A DNA stretch of 40,420 nt from Flavobacteriales bacterium (lineage in GTDB: Bacteria > Bacteroidota > Bacteroidia > Flavobacteriales_D > Sanyastnellaceae). This document shows positions 25,801 through 34,888 of this stretch, one piece after another. Location: positions 1-40,420 of the forward strand of contig JAPKCA010000008.1 of NCBI GenBank assembly GCA_028823145.1. The letters are read 5' to 3'. The notes under the pieces are model-generated. The model saw only the letters and a list, made by a program, of their open reading frames with translations, did no database searches and was not told the DNA's origin. The translations under genes were made by a program, and so were the position numbers. Position 1 is the first letter of the stretch; every line of letters starts with the position of its first letter.

Positions 25801-26457
25801 ATGTTGGATAAAAACGGTATCGCACGGCGCATTGCGCAGGAAATTCGAAGTGGTTGGTATGTCAACTTGGGAATTGGGATCCCGACGTTGGTGGCGAATT
25901 TTATTCCCGAGGGGATGGAGGTGGAATTCCAATCGGAAAACGGCATTTTGGGCATGGGCCCATTCCCTTTCGATGGGGAAGAAGATGCGGACTTAATCAA
26001 CGCGGGAAAACAGACCATTACAGCCATGCCTGGTGCGGTGTTTTTTGACAGTGCGGCATCATTTGCCATGATCCGTGGACAGCACGTGCAACTAACGGTT
26101 TTGGGCGCCATGGAAGTTTCAGCGACCGGAGATATTGCCAACTGGAAAATCCCGGGAAAAATGGTCAAAGGGATGGGAGGTGCAATGGATTTGGTCGCGA
26201 GTGCCGAAAACATCATTGTCGCAATGATGCACACCAATCGCGCAGGCGAATCGAAGTTGCTTCCCGCTTGTTCATTGCCTTTGACGGGTGTGGCGTGCGT
26301 GCGCCGGGTCGTGACCAATTTGGCCATCATGGACATTCGTGACGGGGCTTTTCATCTATTGGAACTCGCTCCAGGAGTCACCGCGGAGGAAGTCGCTGCT
26401 GCCACAGCGGGAAAATTGGTGATTCCCGATCACGTGCCGGAGATGCAGTTCAACTGA
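25801..26457 (+). CDS. scoB: 3-oxoacid CoA-transferase subunit B (SCOT-type)
   Basis: The beta subunit (218 residues). The catalytic glutamate that forms the glutamyl-CoA thioester is Glu46 in QSENGILGMGP. VNLGIGIPTLVANFIP near the start, DSAASFAMIRGQH, GAMEVSATGDIANW and GMGGAMDLVA are hallmarks of this subunit. Length is normal. The gene follows scoA after three bases. Its final eight bases overlap the end of gltX on the other strand, leaving no space for a separate terminator between the convergent genes. Confidence 0.94.
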   Translation: MLDKNGIARRIAQEIRSGWYVNLGIGIPTLVANFIPEGMEVEFQSENGILGMGPFPFDGEEDADLINAGKQTITAMPGAVFFDSAASFAMIRGQHVQLTVLGAMEVSATGDIANWKIPGKMVKGMGGAMDLVASAENIIVAMMHTNRAGESKLLPACSLPLTGVACVRRVVTNLAIMDIRDGAFHLLELAPGVTAEEVAAATAGKLVIPDHVPEMQFN

Positions 26458-27967
26458 CCTTTGCCAATCCCAAATCGATTCGGCGTAGAGTTTCTTCTCG
26501 CCCAATAAAAGCGGCAAAGTCAAACATCGACGGTCCGCCTCCAGCACCGGTGAGAACCAACCGCAAGGGCAATAACACGGCCCCAAAACCGAGCGATTTT
26601 TCCTCCAGAAAGGCCTTGAATGCCACCTCAATGCTGGGAGAGTCAAACACCTCAATTTGCTCAAACACCTCTTTGAGATCGGTCAAATATCCGCTCGTTT
26701 CGGGTTTCCATTTCTTGGCTACGAGTTTCTCATCGATGGTGTCGGGGGCTTCAAAGACATACGTGTGATCGAGGACTTCGTGCAGGAAACTGACCCTTTC
26801 GAGCAACATGTCCAATGCGCTCAAGCATTTTTCATCGCTCCAGTCGGAAACCAAATCGGAAGCGATTTCACGAAAGGCTGAGAGCCAATCGGAAACAGGG
26901 GCTTGCCGCAAGTATTGCTCATTGAACCACCGGGCTTTGTCGGGATTGAACCGGGCTCCAGATTTGATCACTCCGGGGAGGTCAAAGGCTTCCACCGCTT
27001 CTTCCAATGAAAACAACTCTTGTTCTCCGCCGCTGCTCCAACCAAGGAGAAGCAACATGTTTACGAACGCTTCAGGAGAATATCCATTCTCGCGATATCC
27101 TTTCGAGAGTTGTCCGTTGGTTGGGTCCGTCCAATTCAAGGGGAAAATGGGAAAACCTCCCTGATCACCATCGCGCTTACTTAATTTCCCATTTCCAGTC
27201 GGTTTGAGAATCAAAGACAAGTGTGCAAACAAGGGGGGGTCCCAACCGAAGGCTTCATAAAGCAGTACGTGCAACGGGGCGCTGGGGAGCCACTCTTCGC
27301 CTCGAATAACATGACTAATGGCCATATGATGATCATCGACCACATTGGCCAAATGGTACGTTGGAAGCCCATCAGCCTTCATCAATACTTTATCGTCAAG
27401 AACCGCGGTGGAAACACGGATGTGTCCACGGATGACATCACTGAATTCAACGTCATGATTTTTTTCGGGCATGCAGAAGCGAATGGTAAACGGGGCATTG
27501 CTCGCTTCGAGAGCCGCCGTTTCGCTATTGGATAGAGAAAAGGAATTCCGCATGCTCATGCGGGTACTCGCGTCGTATTGCCACACTTTTCCCTCGGCTT
27601 CGGCCGCTTTGCGAACGGCGTCCATTTCTTCGGGCGTATCGAAAGCTTTGTACGCTCGTCCACTACTCAACAATGTGGCCAACTCTCGTTGGTACAAATC
27701 GCTGCGCTTGGATTGCTGATAAGGGCCCGAATCTCCACTGATTCCGAATCCTTCATTCGGCAAAATTCCACACCAAGCCAATGCCTCCTGAATGTAAGAT
27801 TCTGCGCCAGGGACGTATCGTTTTTGGTCCGTGTCTTCTATCCGAAGGATGAAGTCACCCCCATGCTTTCGCGCAAAAAGGTAGTTGTACAAAGCTGTGC
27901 GGACACCCCCCATATGGAGAGGGCCGGTTGGGCTAGGAGCAAAACGAACGCGGATTCTAGAAGCCAT
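26450..27967 (-). CDS. gltX: Glutamyl-tRNA synthetase
   Basis: A class I aminoacyl-tRNA synthetase of 505 residues that charges tRNA-Glu in the cytosol. The HIGH signature appears as PSPTGPLHMGGVRTAL directly after the start, and the KMSKS loop as GKLSKRDGD. The FILRIEDTD segment, the ANVVDDHHM region and DDKVLMK confirm the discriminating GluRS fold; the C-terminal half is the helical anticodon-binding domain. The frame opens four codons earlier at 27979, but homologues begin at the MASRIRVRFAPSP-like segment, and the predicted transcription start would leave the earlier ATG almost no leader. I use 27967. Confidence 0.96.
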   Translation of the reverse strand: MASRIRVRFAPSPTGPLHMGGVRTALYNYLFARKHGGDFILRIEDTDQKRYVPGAESYIQEALAWCGILPNEGFGISGDSGPYQQSKRSDLYQRELATLLSSGRAYKAFDTPEEMDAVRKAAEAEGKVWQYDASTRMSMRNSFSLSNSETAALEASNAPFTIRFCMPEKNHDVEFSDVIRGHIRVSTAVLDDKVLMKADGLPTYHLANVVDDHHMAISHVIRGEEWLPSAPLHVLLYEAFGWDPPLFAHLSLILKPTGNGKLSKRDGDQGGFPIFPLNWTDPTNGQLSKGYRENGYSPEAFVNMLLLLGWSSGGEQELFSLEEAVEAFDLPGVIKSGARFNPDKARWFNEQYLRQAPVSDWLSAFREIASDLVSDWSDEKCLSALDMLLERVSFLHEVLDHTYVFEAPDTIDEKLVAKKWKPETSGYLTDLKEVFEQIEVFDSPSIEVAFKAFLEEKSLGFGAVLLPLRLVLTGAGGGPSMFDFAAFIGREETLRRIDLGLAKVS

Positions 27968-27988
27968 CGGAAGAAACAATTAATGGGG

Positions 27989-27996
27989 CAAAGATA
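27989..27996 (-). promoter_or_regulatory. -7 promoter box for gltX
   Basis: The minus strand reads TATCTTTG, an exact TAnnTTTG match, ending 21 bases before the chosen gltX start. No TTG is visible at the -33 distance. The 138-base gap between gltX and ssb also holds the hairpin pair listed next. Confidence 0.5.
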
Positions 27997-28034
27997 GGAC
28001 CCGCTTGCAGCTATGAATTCTTGTAGTTCAAAGG

Positions 28035-28061
28035 CAAACGTAGCCGTTTGCAATACGGCTA
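28035..28061 (+). promoter_or_regulatory. Two mutually exclusive hairpins between gltX and ssb
   Basis: CAAACG (28035-28040) pairs with CGTTTG (28045-28050) around a TAGC loop. Alternatively TAGCCG (28041-28046) pairs with CGGCTA (28056-28061) around a nine-base loop. Both stems are perfect six-base inverted repeats and share bases, so they cannot form at once. They lie 45-71 bases before the ssb ATG. They may be protein-binding palindromes or an RNA switch; nothing in the window tells which. Confidence 0.35.
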
Positions 28062-28105
28062 ATGAGAAGCATCGGGGGGATGTTTGTGGCAGAAATTAAA
28101 AAACA

Positions 28106-28462
28106 ATGAATGCATTGAGAAACAAGGTCCAGCTAATTGGACGTCTCGGGAAAGATCCCGAATTAATGAACTTCGAGGAAGGCAAAACCAAATGCGCTTT
28201 TCCGGTGGCGACCAACGAGATTTTCCGGAATGGTGAAGGTGAGCGTGTGGAACGCACCCAGTGGCACGATGTGGTCACCTGGGGGGCGTTAGCGGAAGTC
28301 GCGGGTCAATACCTGAAAAAGGGCGCGGAGATTGCCATCGAGGGCCGCCTGGCTTATCGGACGTACGAAGACGCGGAGGGTCACACACGGTATGTGACAG
28401 AGATTGTGGCGGGTGAAATGCTGATGCTTGATCGTCGACCTGCGGAGTCTGAAGAAGCATAA
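28106..28462 (+). CDS. ssb: Single-stranded DNA-binding protein, short form
   Basis: A 118-residue OB-fold protein that coats single-stranded DNA. The N-terminal MNALRNKVQLIGRLGKDPE, FPVATNE, ERTQWHDVVTWG, YLKKGAEIAIEGRL and YRTYED segments follow the bacterial SSB pattern in order. After the OB fold it stops at ESEEA and lacks the linker and acidic DDDIPF-like tip by which full-length SSB recruits partner proteins. Bacteroidota often carry a short SSB besides the standard one, so this is probably the accessory paralogue. It is a single-gene unit ended by a strong terminator. Confidence 0.94.
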   Translation: MNALRNKVQLIGRLGKDPELMNFEEGKTKCAFPVATNEIFRNGEGERVERTQWHDVVTWGALAEVAGQYLKKGAEIAIEGRLAYRTYEDAEGHTRYVTEIVAGEMLMLDRRPAESEEA

Positions 28463-28470
28463 AGGCGAGC

Positions 28471-28502
28471 GGGACGCAGGTTAAAAGCTGCGTCCCTTTT
28501 TT
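28471..28502 (+). terminator. Rho-independent terminator of ssb
   Basis: A perfect nine-base stem GGGACGCAG / CTGCGTCCC (28471-28479 and 28488-28496) with an eight-base A-rich loop is followed by six T residues. It begins nine bases after the ssb stop and separates ssb from the sdh operon promoter. Confidence 0.92.
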
Positions 28503-28541
28503 ATTTATTGATTGGATTGCGGTTCAACCGTTTAAATACGG

Positions 28542-28572
28542 TTGGTAGCCGGAGACGGTCGTGTTATCTTTG
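28542..28572 (+). promoter_or_regulatory. Promoter of the sdhCAB operon
   Basis: TTG at 28542-28544, a 20-base spacer and TATCTTTG at 28565-28572 give both Bacteroidota promoter elements with an exact -7 box and normal spacing. The transcript should start near 28577, 18 bases before the sdhC ATG at 28595. This is the most complete promoter in the window. Confidence 0.65.
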
Positions 28573-28594
28573 AGGAATTCAATTGGTATGCACC

Positions 28595-29287
28595 ATGAGC
28601 AACTCCGGCATTCTACGTTCTTCTCTTGCTAAAAAGTATGCAATGGCCCTTACGGGGCTTTTTCTATGCCTTTTTTTGGTGGGTCACTTGGTGGGCAATT
28701 TGCAGCTTTTCAAGCTGGGTGAGGATGGGCAAATGGCATTCAATGAATATGCCCAATTTATGACCACCTTCCCCTTGGTGAAATTGCTCAGCTACTTGAC
28801 GTATGCGGCGGTTTTATTCCATATGGCCGACGGCATTGTGTTGTCTCTGCAGAATCGGAAAGCCCGACCTGTAGGCTACCATGTGGAAAAGGGTTCGGCA
28901 AATGCCGGATGGTCTAGCCGCAACATGGGTATCCTGGGGACGATCATCCTGGTGTTTCTTGTTTCGCACATGCAAACCTTCTGGTACCAGATGCATTTCG
29001 GGGATATCCCGATGATTGATGGGATGAAGGACTTGCACACCGTGGTACTTGACTTCTTTAATCCTGCAAAAAATAATTTAGCAGGAGTCGCGGTAGCGGG
29101 ATATGTCTTGGCACAAGTAGCCCTGGGCTTTCATTTGGTCCATGGCTTCCAAAGCGGCTTTCAATCCATGGGATTGAGTCACCCGAAGTACACGCCTATT
29201 ATAGAACGGGCGGGGCTTGCATTCAGTTTTGTGGTTCCGCTATTGTTTGCTAGCATTCCAGTGTACCTCTTCATCAATCAGCTTTAA
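28595..29287 (+). CDS. sdhC: Succinate dehydrogenase cytochrome b subunit
   Basis: The membrane anchor of complex II in its Bacteroidota form: one chain of 230 residues with five membrane helices that replaces the separate SdhC and SdhD. Helices lie at about 18-36, 62-82, 108-128, 155-178 and 203-227. Histidines suited to bind two b hemes are in [23 protein letters not shown] and LGFHLVHGF. The family signature [16 protein letters not shown] opens the protein. The frame extends to an ATG at 28583, but the start at 28595 ([10 protein letters not shown]) matches homologues better and leaves a leader behind the predicted transcription start. First gene of sdhCAB. Confidence 0.95.
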   Translation: MSNSGILRSSLAKKYAMALTGLFLCLFLVGHLVGNLQLFKLGEDGQMAFNEYAQFMTTFPLVKLLSYLTYAAVLFHMADGIVLSLQNRKARPVGYHVEKGSANAGWSSRNMGILGTIILVFLVSHMQTFWYQMHFGDIPMIDGMKDLHTVVLDFFNPAKNNLAGVAVAGYVLAQVALGFHLVHGFQSGFQSMGLSHPKYTPIIERAGLAFSFVVPLLFASIPVYLFINQL

Positions 29288-29298
29288 GATTCAATCAG

Positions 29299-31296
29299 AT
29301 GCTTGATTCCAAAACTCCAGAGGGACCCTTAGCCGATAAGTGGACGAAATACAAGGATCACATTCAATTGGTGAATCCTGCAAATAAGCGATCGATCGAT
29401 GTGATTATCGTTGGGACTGGATTGGCCGGTAGCTCGGCGGCAGCCTCCCTTGCTGAAATGGGGTACAACGTCAAGGCTTTTTGCTTCCAAGATTCTCCTC
29501 GACGGGCGCACTCGATAGCCGCACAAGGCGGAATCAATGCCGCCAAGAATTATCAAAACGATGGCGACTCGGTCCATAGGCTTTTCTACGACACCATTAA
29601 AGGTGGAGACTACCGTAGTCGGGAGGCTAACGTGCACCGTTTGGCCGAAGTATCGACCAACATTATCGACCAATGCGTAGCGCAAGGGGTTCCTTTTGCT
29701 CGTGAGTATGGGGGGTTGCTTGATAACCGCTCGTTTGGAGGAGTGCAGGTGTCTCGGACGTTTTACGCCAAAGGGCAGACGGGTCAGCAATTGCTGCTTG
29801 GTGCGTATTCGGCCTTGAGCCGTCAAATCTCGAAAGGCAAGGTGACGATGTACACACGCCATGAAATGATGGATGTGGTCGTGGTCGATGGAAAGTGCCG
29901 CGGGATCATTGCAAAGAACCTTGTCAGCGGTGAGCTCGAGCGGCACTCAGCGCATGCGGTTGTCCTGGCCACTGGGGGATATGGCAATGTCTTCTACTTG
30001 AGCACGAACGCCATGGGCTCGAATGTTTCTGCAGCGTGGAAAGCACATAAGAAGGGGGCGCACATGGCAAATCCATGCTTCACGCAAATCCATCCGACGT
30101 GCATTCCTGTTTCAGGAGAACATCAGTCAAAATTGACCTTGATGTCGGAGTCGTTGCGAAACGATGGACGTATTTGGGTGCCAGCGAAAAAAGAAGATGC
30201 TGAAGCCATTCGGAAAGGGGCGAAAAAGGCCAGCGATATTTCTGAAGCGGACCGCGATTATTATTTGGAGCGTCGGTATCCGGCCTTCGGCAATCTTGTT
30301 CCCCGGGATGTAGCCTCACGAGCCGCAAAAGAAAGGTGTGATGCAGGATTCGGAGTCAATGAGACGGGCGAAGCGGTTTTCTTGGATTATGCCAGCGCTA
30401 TTGAACGTTATGGAAATACCGAGGCGAACATTCGCGGGTTGAAAAGCCAATCTCAGGCGGAGATTACGGCACTTGGCAAAGAGATGGTCAAGGCCAAATA
30501 CGGCAATCTATTCGACATGTATAAGCAGATTGCGGCGGATGACCCGTATGAGATGCCCATGAAGATTTACCCAGCGGTGCATTACACGATGGGAGGATTG
30601 TGGGTGGATTACAATTTGATGACGGCTGTCCCTGGTTTGTATGCAGCAGGAGAGGCAAACTTCTCCGATCATGGAGCTAATCGCTTGGGGGCATCAGCCT
30701 TGATGCAAGGTTTAGCAGATGGGTATTTTGTTTTACCCTATACCATCGGAGATTACTTGTCCAAGGATATCCGTACCGGAAAAATCTCACCAGATAGCCC
30801 AGAATTTAAAACGGCAGAAGCAGAGGTTCAATCGCGCATGGACCGCCTCATCAACAACAACGGAACGAAGCCGGTGGATTATTTCCATCGCCGCTTAGGC
30901 CGAATTATGTGGGATGAATGCGGGATGTCCAGAAATGAAGAAGGATTGAAAAGGGCCATCCAGGCAATTCGCTCTTTGCGCGAAGAATTCTGGAAGGATG
31001 TCCGCGTTCCAGGGGCGATTAACAGCTTCAATCCGGAATTGGATAAAGCTGGCCGTGTGGCAGATTTCCTAGAGCAGGCTGAGCTGATGTGTTTGGATGC
31101 ATTGGAGCGCCGTGAATCTTGTGGCGGTCATTTCCGCGAGGAATATCAAACCGCAGAAGGGGAAGCGTTGCGTGACGATGACCACTTCGCTTTCGTGTCA
31201 GCATGGGAATTTACGGGTGATCCAGGGGAAGCCAAATTGATCAAAGAGGACTTGGTATTTGAGAACATTGAGTTGAAGCAACGCAGCTATAAGTAA
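29299..31296 (+). CDS. sdhA: Succinate dehydrogenase flavoprotein subunit
   Basis: A 665-residue catalytic subunit of complex II that oxidises succinate to fumarate. The FAD-binding [15 protein letters not shown] spans about residues 39-53. His71 in [11 protein letters not shown] is the residue that binds FAD covalently. [11 protein letters not shown] holds substrate-binding residues, and the arginine-rich [14 protein letters not shown] region and [10 protein letters not shown] follow. [30 protein letters not shown] is the conserved C-terminal FAD segment. The size and the acidic C-terminal extension are those of the Bacteroidota enzyme. It starts 11 bases after sdhC and ends seven bases before sdhB. 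In this branch the enzyme may also work as a fumarate reductase under low oxygen. Confidence 0.97.
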   Translation: MLDSKTPEGPLADKWTKYKDHIQLVNPANKRSIDVIIVGTGLAGSSAAASLAEMGYNVKAFCFQDSPRRAHSIAAQGGINAAKNYQNDGDSVHRLFYDTIKGGDYRSREANVHRLAEVSTNIIDQCVAQGVPFAREYGGLLDNRSFGGVQVSRTFYAKGQTGQQLLLGAYSALSRQISKGKVTMYTRHEMMDVVVVDGKCRGIIAKNLVSGELERHSAHAVVLATGGYGNVFYLSTNAMGSNVSAAWKAHKKGAHMANPCFTQIHPTCIPVSGEHQSKLTLMSESLRNDGRIWVPAKKEDAEAIRKGAKKASDISEADRDYYLERRYPAFGNLVPRDVASRAAKERCDAGFGVNETGEAVFLDYASAIERYGNTEANIRGLKSQSQAEITALGKEMVKAKYGNLFDMYKQIAADDPYEMPMKIYPAVHYTMGGLWVDYNLMTAVPGLYAAGEANFSDHGANRLGASALMQGLADGYFVLPYTIGDYLSKDIRTGKISPDSPEFKTAEAEVQSRMDRLINNNGTKPVDYFHRRLGRIMWDECGMSRNEEGLKRAIQAIRSLREEFWKDVRVPGAINSFNPELDKAGRVADFLEQAELMCLDALERRESCGGHFREEYQTAEGEALRDDDHFAFVSAWEFTGDPGEAKLIKEDLVFENIELKQRSYK

Positions 31297-31303
31297 GGAC
31301 GAC

Positions 31304-32056
31304 ATGAATCTGACACTGAAAGTTTGGCGCCAAAACGGCCCCGATGACAAAGGCCACATGGAAACGCATCCGATTGAGGGCGTGTCTCCAGACATGTCTT
31401 TTTTGGAAATGATTGACATGCTAAACGACCAAATCATTCGAGCTGGGGGCGACCCCATTGCCTTCGATCACGATTGCCGAGAAGGAATTTGCGGCATGTG
31501 TTCGATGTTCATCAATGGGGAGGCTCACGGCCCGGGAAGAGGGGTGACCACCTGCCAATTGCACATGCGTTCTTTTAAGGATGGCGACACCATTGCAATC
31601 GAGCCATGGCGCGCCTCAGCTTTCCCGGTCATCAAGGATTTGACGGTCGACCGAAGCGCGTTTGACCGCATCATCCAAGCGGGGGGATATGTTTCGGTGA
31701 ATACGTCGGGAAACACCATTGACGCAAACGCGATTCTGGTGCCAAAAGTACAAGCGGACGAAGCCTTTAGTTCGGCTACCTGCATCGGTTGTGGAGCATG
31801 CGTTGCCTCCTGCAAGAACGCCTCTGCGATGTTGTTTGTGTCGGCCAAAGTCTCCCAGTTTGCTTTGTTACCTCAGGGTCAACCAGAGCGTGAGTCCAGG
31901 GTGTTGCGCATGGTGGAACAGATGGATAAAGAGGGATTTGGCAACTGCACCAACACGGGTGCTTGTGAAGTTGAATGCCCAAAGGGGATTGATTTGAGCA
32001 ACATTGCACGGATGAACCGGGACTTCCTCAAATCTTCCGCGAAGAGCGAAAACTGA
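31304..32056 (+). CDS. sdhB: Succinate dehydrogenase iron-sulfur subunit
   Basis: A 250-residue electron-transfer subunit of complex II. The [2Fe-2S] cluster is bound by Cys58, Cys63, Cys66 and Cys84 (CREGICGMC and TTCQ). The second domain has Cys160, Cys163, Cys166 and Cys170 ([11 protein letters not shown]), and Cys215, Cys221 and Cys225 ([12 protein letters not shown]) with the Pro that usually follows the last cysteine, which provide the [4Fe-4S] and [3Fe-4S] ligands. Length and layout are those of the Bacteroidota/Epsilonproteobacteria-like enzyme. Last gene of sdhCAB; a 78-base gap follows with no obvious terminator. Confidence 0.97.
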   Translation: MNLTLKVWRQNGPDDKGHMETHPIEGVSPDMSFLEMIDMLNDQIIRAGGDPIAFDHDCREGICGMCSMFINGEAHGPGRGVTTCQLHMRSFKDGDTIAIEPWRASAFPVIKDLTVDRSAFDRIIQAGGYVSVNTSGNTIDANAILVPKVQADEAFSSATCIGCGACVASCKNASAMLFVSAKVSQFALLPQGQPERESRVLRMVEQMDKEGFGNCTNTGACEVECPKGIDLSNIARMNRDFLKSSAKSEN

Positions 32057-32121
32057 GTTGTCAATGGCGCGCGTTGCGATTTCTTGGCTCATTGAAACTG
32101 AGCGACATCTTACTCTTGAGT

Positions 32122-32129
32122 TATCTTTA
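32122..32129 (+). promoter_or_regulatory. Possible -7 box before the HMA gene
   Basis: TATCTTTA differs from TAnnTTTG only in the last base and ends five bases before the ATG at 32135. A transcript from here would be nearly leaderless. I see no TTG at the right distance upstream. The HMA gene might instead be read through from sdhB. Confidence 0.25.
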
Positions 32130-32134
32130 CGATT

Positions 32135-32518
32135 ATGAAGCAGTTAATTACCATCGCTTTCGTGCTCGTGAGCATCGTCTCATTTGGTCAAAAGAAAGCT
32201 GAAACAACCTTTGTGGTTCAAGGCCTCTGTGGCATGTGCGAGGAACGCATTGAAAGTGCCTTCGATGTGCCTGGAGTCATCAACGCGGATTGGAATGTCG
32301 AAACCAAGGAATTGCAGGTCGCTTACAAGACGAAGAAACTGGACGAAAACAAATTGCATGCATTGGCAGCAGCAGCAGGACATGATACGGATCAAGTGAA
32401 GGCAACGGATGAGGTGTACGCTGGCCTCCACGGTTGTTGCAAATACCGTGAAGGAGCGTCTTGTGGAGACCACGACGACCACGACCACGACGACGACGAC
32501 CGTGCGCCTCAACCATAA
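32135..32518 (+). CDS. Exported heavy-metal-associated (HMA) domain protein with His/Asp-rich tail
   Basis: A 127-residue protein with a signal peptide (residues 1-19, ending SFGQ) and one HMA domain (about 23-95). The metal-binding loop is GLCGMCEERIE with Cys32 and Cys35, the CxxC seen in copper chaperones. A second conserved patch, YAGLHGCCKYRE (Cys101, Cys102), is one I associate with a Bacteroidota group encoded beside TonB receptors. Cys110 precedes a tail of alternating His and Asp (HDDHDHDDDD). The protein should act in the periplasm as a chaperone or trap for a soft or transition metal, possibly copper. Its 3' end overlaps the start of the receptor gene, so the two are translationally coupled. 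Confidence 0.88.
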   Translation: MKQLITIAFVLVSIVSFGQKKAETTFVVQGLCGMCEERIESAFDVPGVINADWNVETKELQVAYKTKKLDENKLHALAAAAGHDTDQVKATDEVYAGLHGCCKYREGASCGDHDDHDHDDDDRAPQP

Positions 32519-34886
32519 GCCCTTTCCGCTTTTTTTGCTCACCCTGTTCTTGGGGTTGGCCTCAACCACCTTTTCTCAGTCGAGCGGATCGCTGAGAGGC
32601 AAGGTGTTGTTCGAATCTCATGAAGGCCACGATGTCGGACCAGGTCATGCCGATCATGAGCCGGAATACGAATCCCTTCCAGGCGCCTATGTGCGTTGGT
32701 CGAGGGATGCATCTCATGTGGAGGTGACAGATGGATTCGGATTCTTTAAAATTTCAGGAGGTATTCTAGGCGATACCCTGCTCGTAAGCATGGTGGGGTA
32801 TCAAACGGCAGGTTTGGTTTACACCGGTCAGTCCTATGTAGATATCCCCCTTGAGCCGGGGGTGGAATTGGGTGAGGCAGAAGTTTCCGCTAAAAAATCG
32901 GCTACTTCCATTTCGCTGCTTGATCCACTTAACATCCAGTCGTTGAATCGAAAGGAATTGGCCAAGGCAGCCTGTTGCAATTTATCTGAAGCATTTGAAA
33001 CCAATGCGTCGGTGGATGCGTCTTTCACCGATGCGGTGACCGGAACGCGCCAAATCCGGATGCTGGGATTGGATGGAAAATACAGCCAAATTCAAGTGGA
33101 TAATTTACCAGGGCCACGCGGTCTGAACGTCATCCAAGGCTTGATGTTTATCCCGGGGGACTGGGTCAATGAAATCCACATCAGCAAAGGTGCGGGAACC
33201 GTCACACAAGGGTATGAGAGCATGACGGGGCAGATCAATGTCGCCCTGAAGAATCCAGAAACGGCGGATCCGTTGCACTTGAATATCTATACCAATTCAG
33301 GAGGTCGTTTGGAATACAATCATGTTAGTAAGCATGCCATCAACCGCCGTTGGAGCACAGCGATCTTGGGCCATGCTCTTATGAATAACACATTGAATGA
33401 CCGCAATGAAGATGGCTTTTTGGATAATCCATTGAAACGAAATTTCATTGTTCGAAATGAATGGAAATTCTTGGGAGATCGGGGCATTCGGGGCGAATAT
33501 GCTGTGAATTATGCTCAGACGGAATCTGCTGGAGGGCAAACGCTGTCCTTTGGTTCGGCGGCGGATTGGCCTGCCATTCGAGACATGATGACAACCCCTG
33601 ATTCATCGTGGTCCGCCATCACCAATATTGACCGCTTGGAATTCACGGCGAAAACGGGATTTGTTTTCCCGAATGCGGAGTGGCGTAGCATCGGCACGCA
33701 GTGGTCATTCTCGGATCACCAACACCGCCAAAGATTTGGCGAATCACGTTATACAGGCAAAGAGCGATTTTTCCGTGGAAACGTCCTTTACTCGGACATT
33801 TTCGGAAATACAAACCACGCATTTACGGCGGGGATGAGCTTTGTTTCTGACGAATTCGACGAAACTGTGCAGCAACCGGACACCATACGCGGAGACTATG
33901 ATCGCCATGAGATAATTCCTGGTGGGTTTTTTGAATATACGTGGAGGCATGCGGAACGGTTGAGTGTTGTTGCGGGTTTGCGCTATGATCACCACAATAT
34001 GTTTGGAGGCATTTGGAGCCCACGGTTGCATGCGCGATGGAGCGCGACCGAAAACACGTCGATCAAAGTGGCTGCCGGACGCGGCTTCCGGACGGCCAAC
34101 CCTTTTGTAGAACAGCAGGGAGCATGGGCGAGTCAGAGAACTTGGACCGGCCTCGATGCGGTATATGAATCCTTGCAACCGGAAATTGCCACCAATGTGG
34201 GGGTCAATTTGACCAGTAAGTTCCGCCTCAACTTCAGGGATGCGTCACTCGCTTTGGATGCATACAGCACATGGTTTGAAAACAAATTGGTCGTGGATTT
34301 TGACCAATCTGTGAATGAATTACAGTTGTACAATTTGGTCGGAGAATCCTTCGCCCGCTCATTGCAAGCTGAATTCAATTGGGACATGCACAGGAGGTGG
34401 GACATGCGTTTGGCTTACCGCTGGGTAGACGCCCATACTTCTCGGATGAACGGTAAGCCTTCGCGAGATCCATATGTTTCGACGCATCGTGCATTCAGTC
34501 AATGGAGTTATGCTACGGCGACGGAAGAGAGTGGCGCCCAATGGCGTGGTGATGCAACCGTGCAATGGGTTGGGTCTATGCGATTGCCACTCACGGGGAA
34601 TAATCCGGAAGTGTTTCAGCGGGATGAGTATTCGCCGGACTTTCTCCAGGTGAATTTGCAAATTACGCGTCAATTCTCATCGGCTCTTTCGATTTATTTG
34701 GGAGTTGAGAATCTGCTCAATTACAAGCAAGACCAGCCCATCGTTGGCGCTGAATACGGAGACAATTCGGTCACCCAGTCGGAGTTCGATGCCGTCTTCG
34801 ATGCGAGCATGATCTACGGCCCCATTTTTGGTCGCATGAGTTACGTTGGCCTGCGCTGGGGCATCCCATCGCCGTCGGCCAAGTAG
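32502..34886 (+). CDS. TonB-dependent outer-membrane receptor, probably for a metal
   Basis: A receptor of 794 residues from a GTG start at 32502. That start yields a textbook signal peptide (RLNHKPFPLFLLTLFLGL, ending TFSQ) and overlaps the HMA stop by 17 bases. A longer frame from ATG 32409 would put 11 threonines in front of the signal peptide; these are only the HMA tail codons read in another frame. A carboxypeptidase-like domain follows and is interrupted by a His-rich stretch, HEGHDVGPGHADHEPE. The plug includes ACCNLSEAFETN, TGTRQIRMLGLDG and GYESMTGQINVAL; the barrel ends in YVGLRWGIP. The neighbouring HMA protein and the His-rich insert point to a metal or metal-complex ligand; copper is possible, not shown. 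Confidence 0.9.
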   Translation: MRLNHKPFPLFLLTLFLGLASTTFSQSSGSLRGKVLFESHEGHDVGPGHADHEPEYESLPGAYVRWSRDASHVEVTDGFGFFKISGGILGDTLLVSMVGYQTAGLVYTGQSYVDIPLEPGVELGEAEVSAKKSATSISLLDPLNIQSLNRKELAKAACCNLSEAFETNASVDASFTDAVTGTRQIRMLGLDGKYSQIQVDNLPGPRGLNVIQGLMFIPGDWVNEIHISKGAGTVTQGYESMTGQINVALKNPETADPLHLNIYTNSGGRLEYNHVSKHAINRRWSTAILGHALMNNTLNDRNEDGFLDNPLKRNFIVRNEWKFLGDRGIRGEYAVNYAQTESAGGQTLSFGSAADWPAIRDMMTTPDSSWSAITNIDRLEFTAKTGFVFPNAEWRSIGTQWSFSDHQHRQRFGESRYTGKERFFRGNVLYSDIFGNTNHAFTAGMSFVSDEFDETVQQPDTIRGDYDRHEIIPGGFFEYTWRHAERLSVVAGLRYDHHNMFGGIWSPRLHARWSATENTSIKVAAGRGFRTANPFVEQQGAWASQRTWTGLDAVYESLQPEIATNVGVNLTSKFRLNFRDASLALDAYSTWFENKLVVDFDQSVNELQLYNLVGESFARSLQAEFNWDMHRRWDMRLAYRWVDAHTSRMNGKPSRDPYVSTHRAFSQWSYATATEESGAQWRGDATVQWVGSMRLPLTGNNPEVFQRDEYSPDFLQVNLQITRQFSSALSIYLGVENLLNYKQDQPIVGAEYGDNSVTQSEFDAVFDASMIYGPIFGRMSYVGLRWGIPSPSAK

Positions 34887-34888
34887 GC

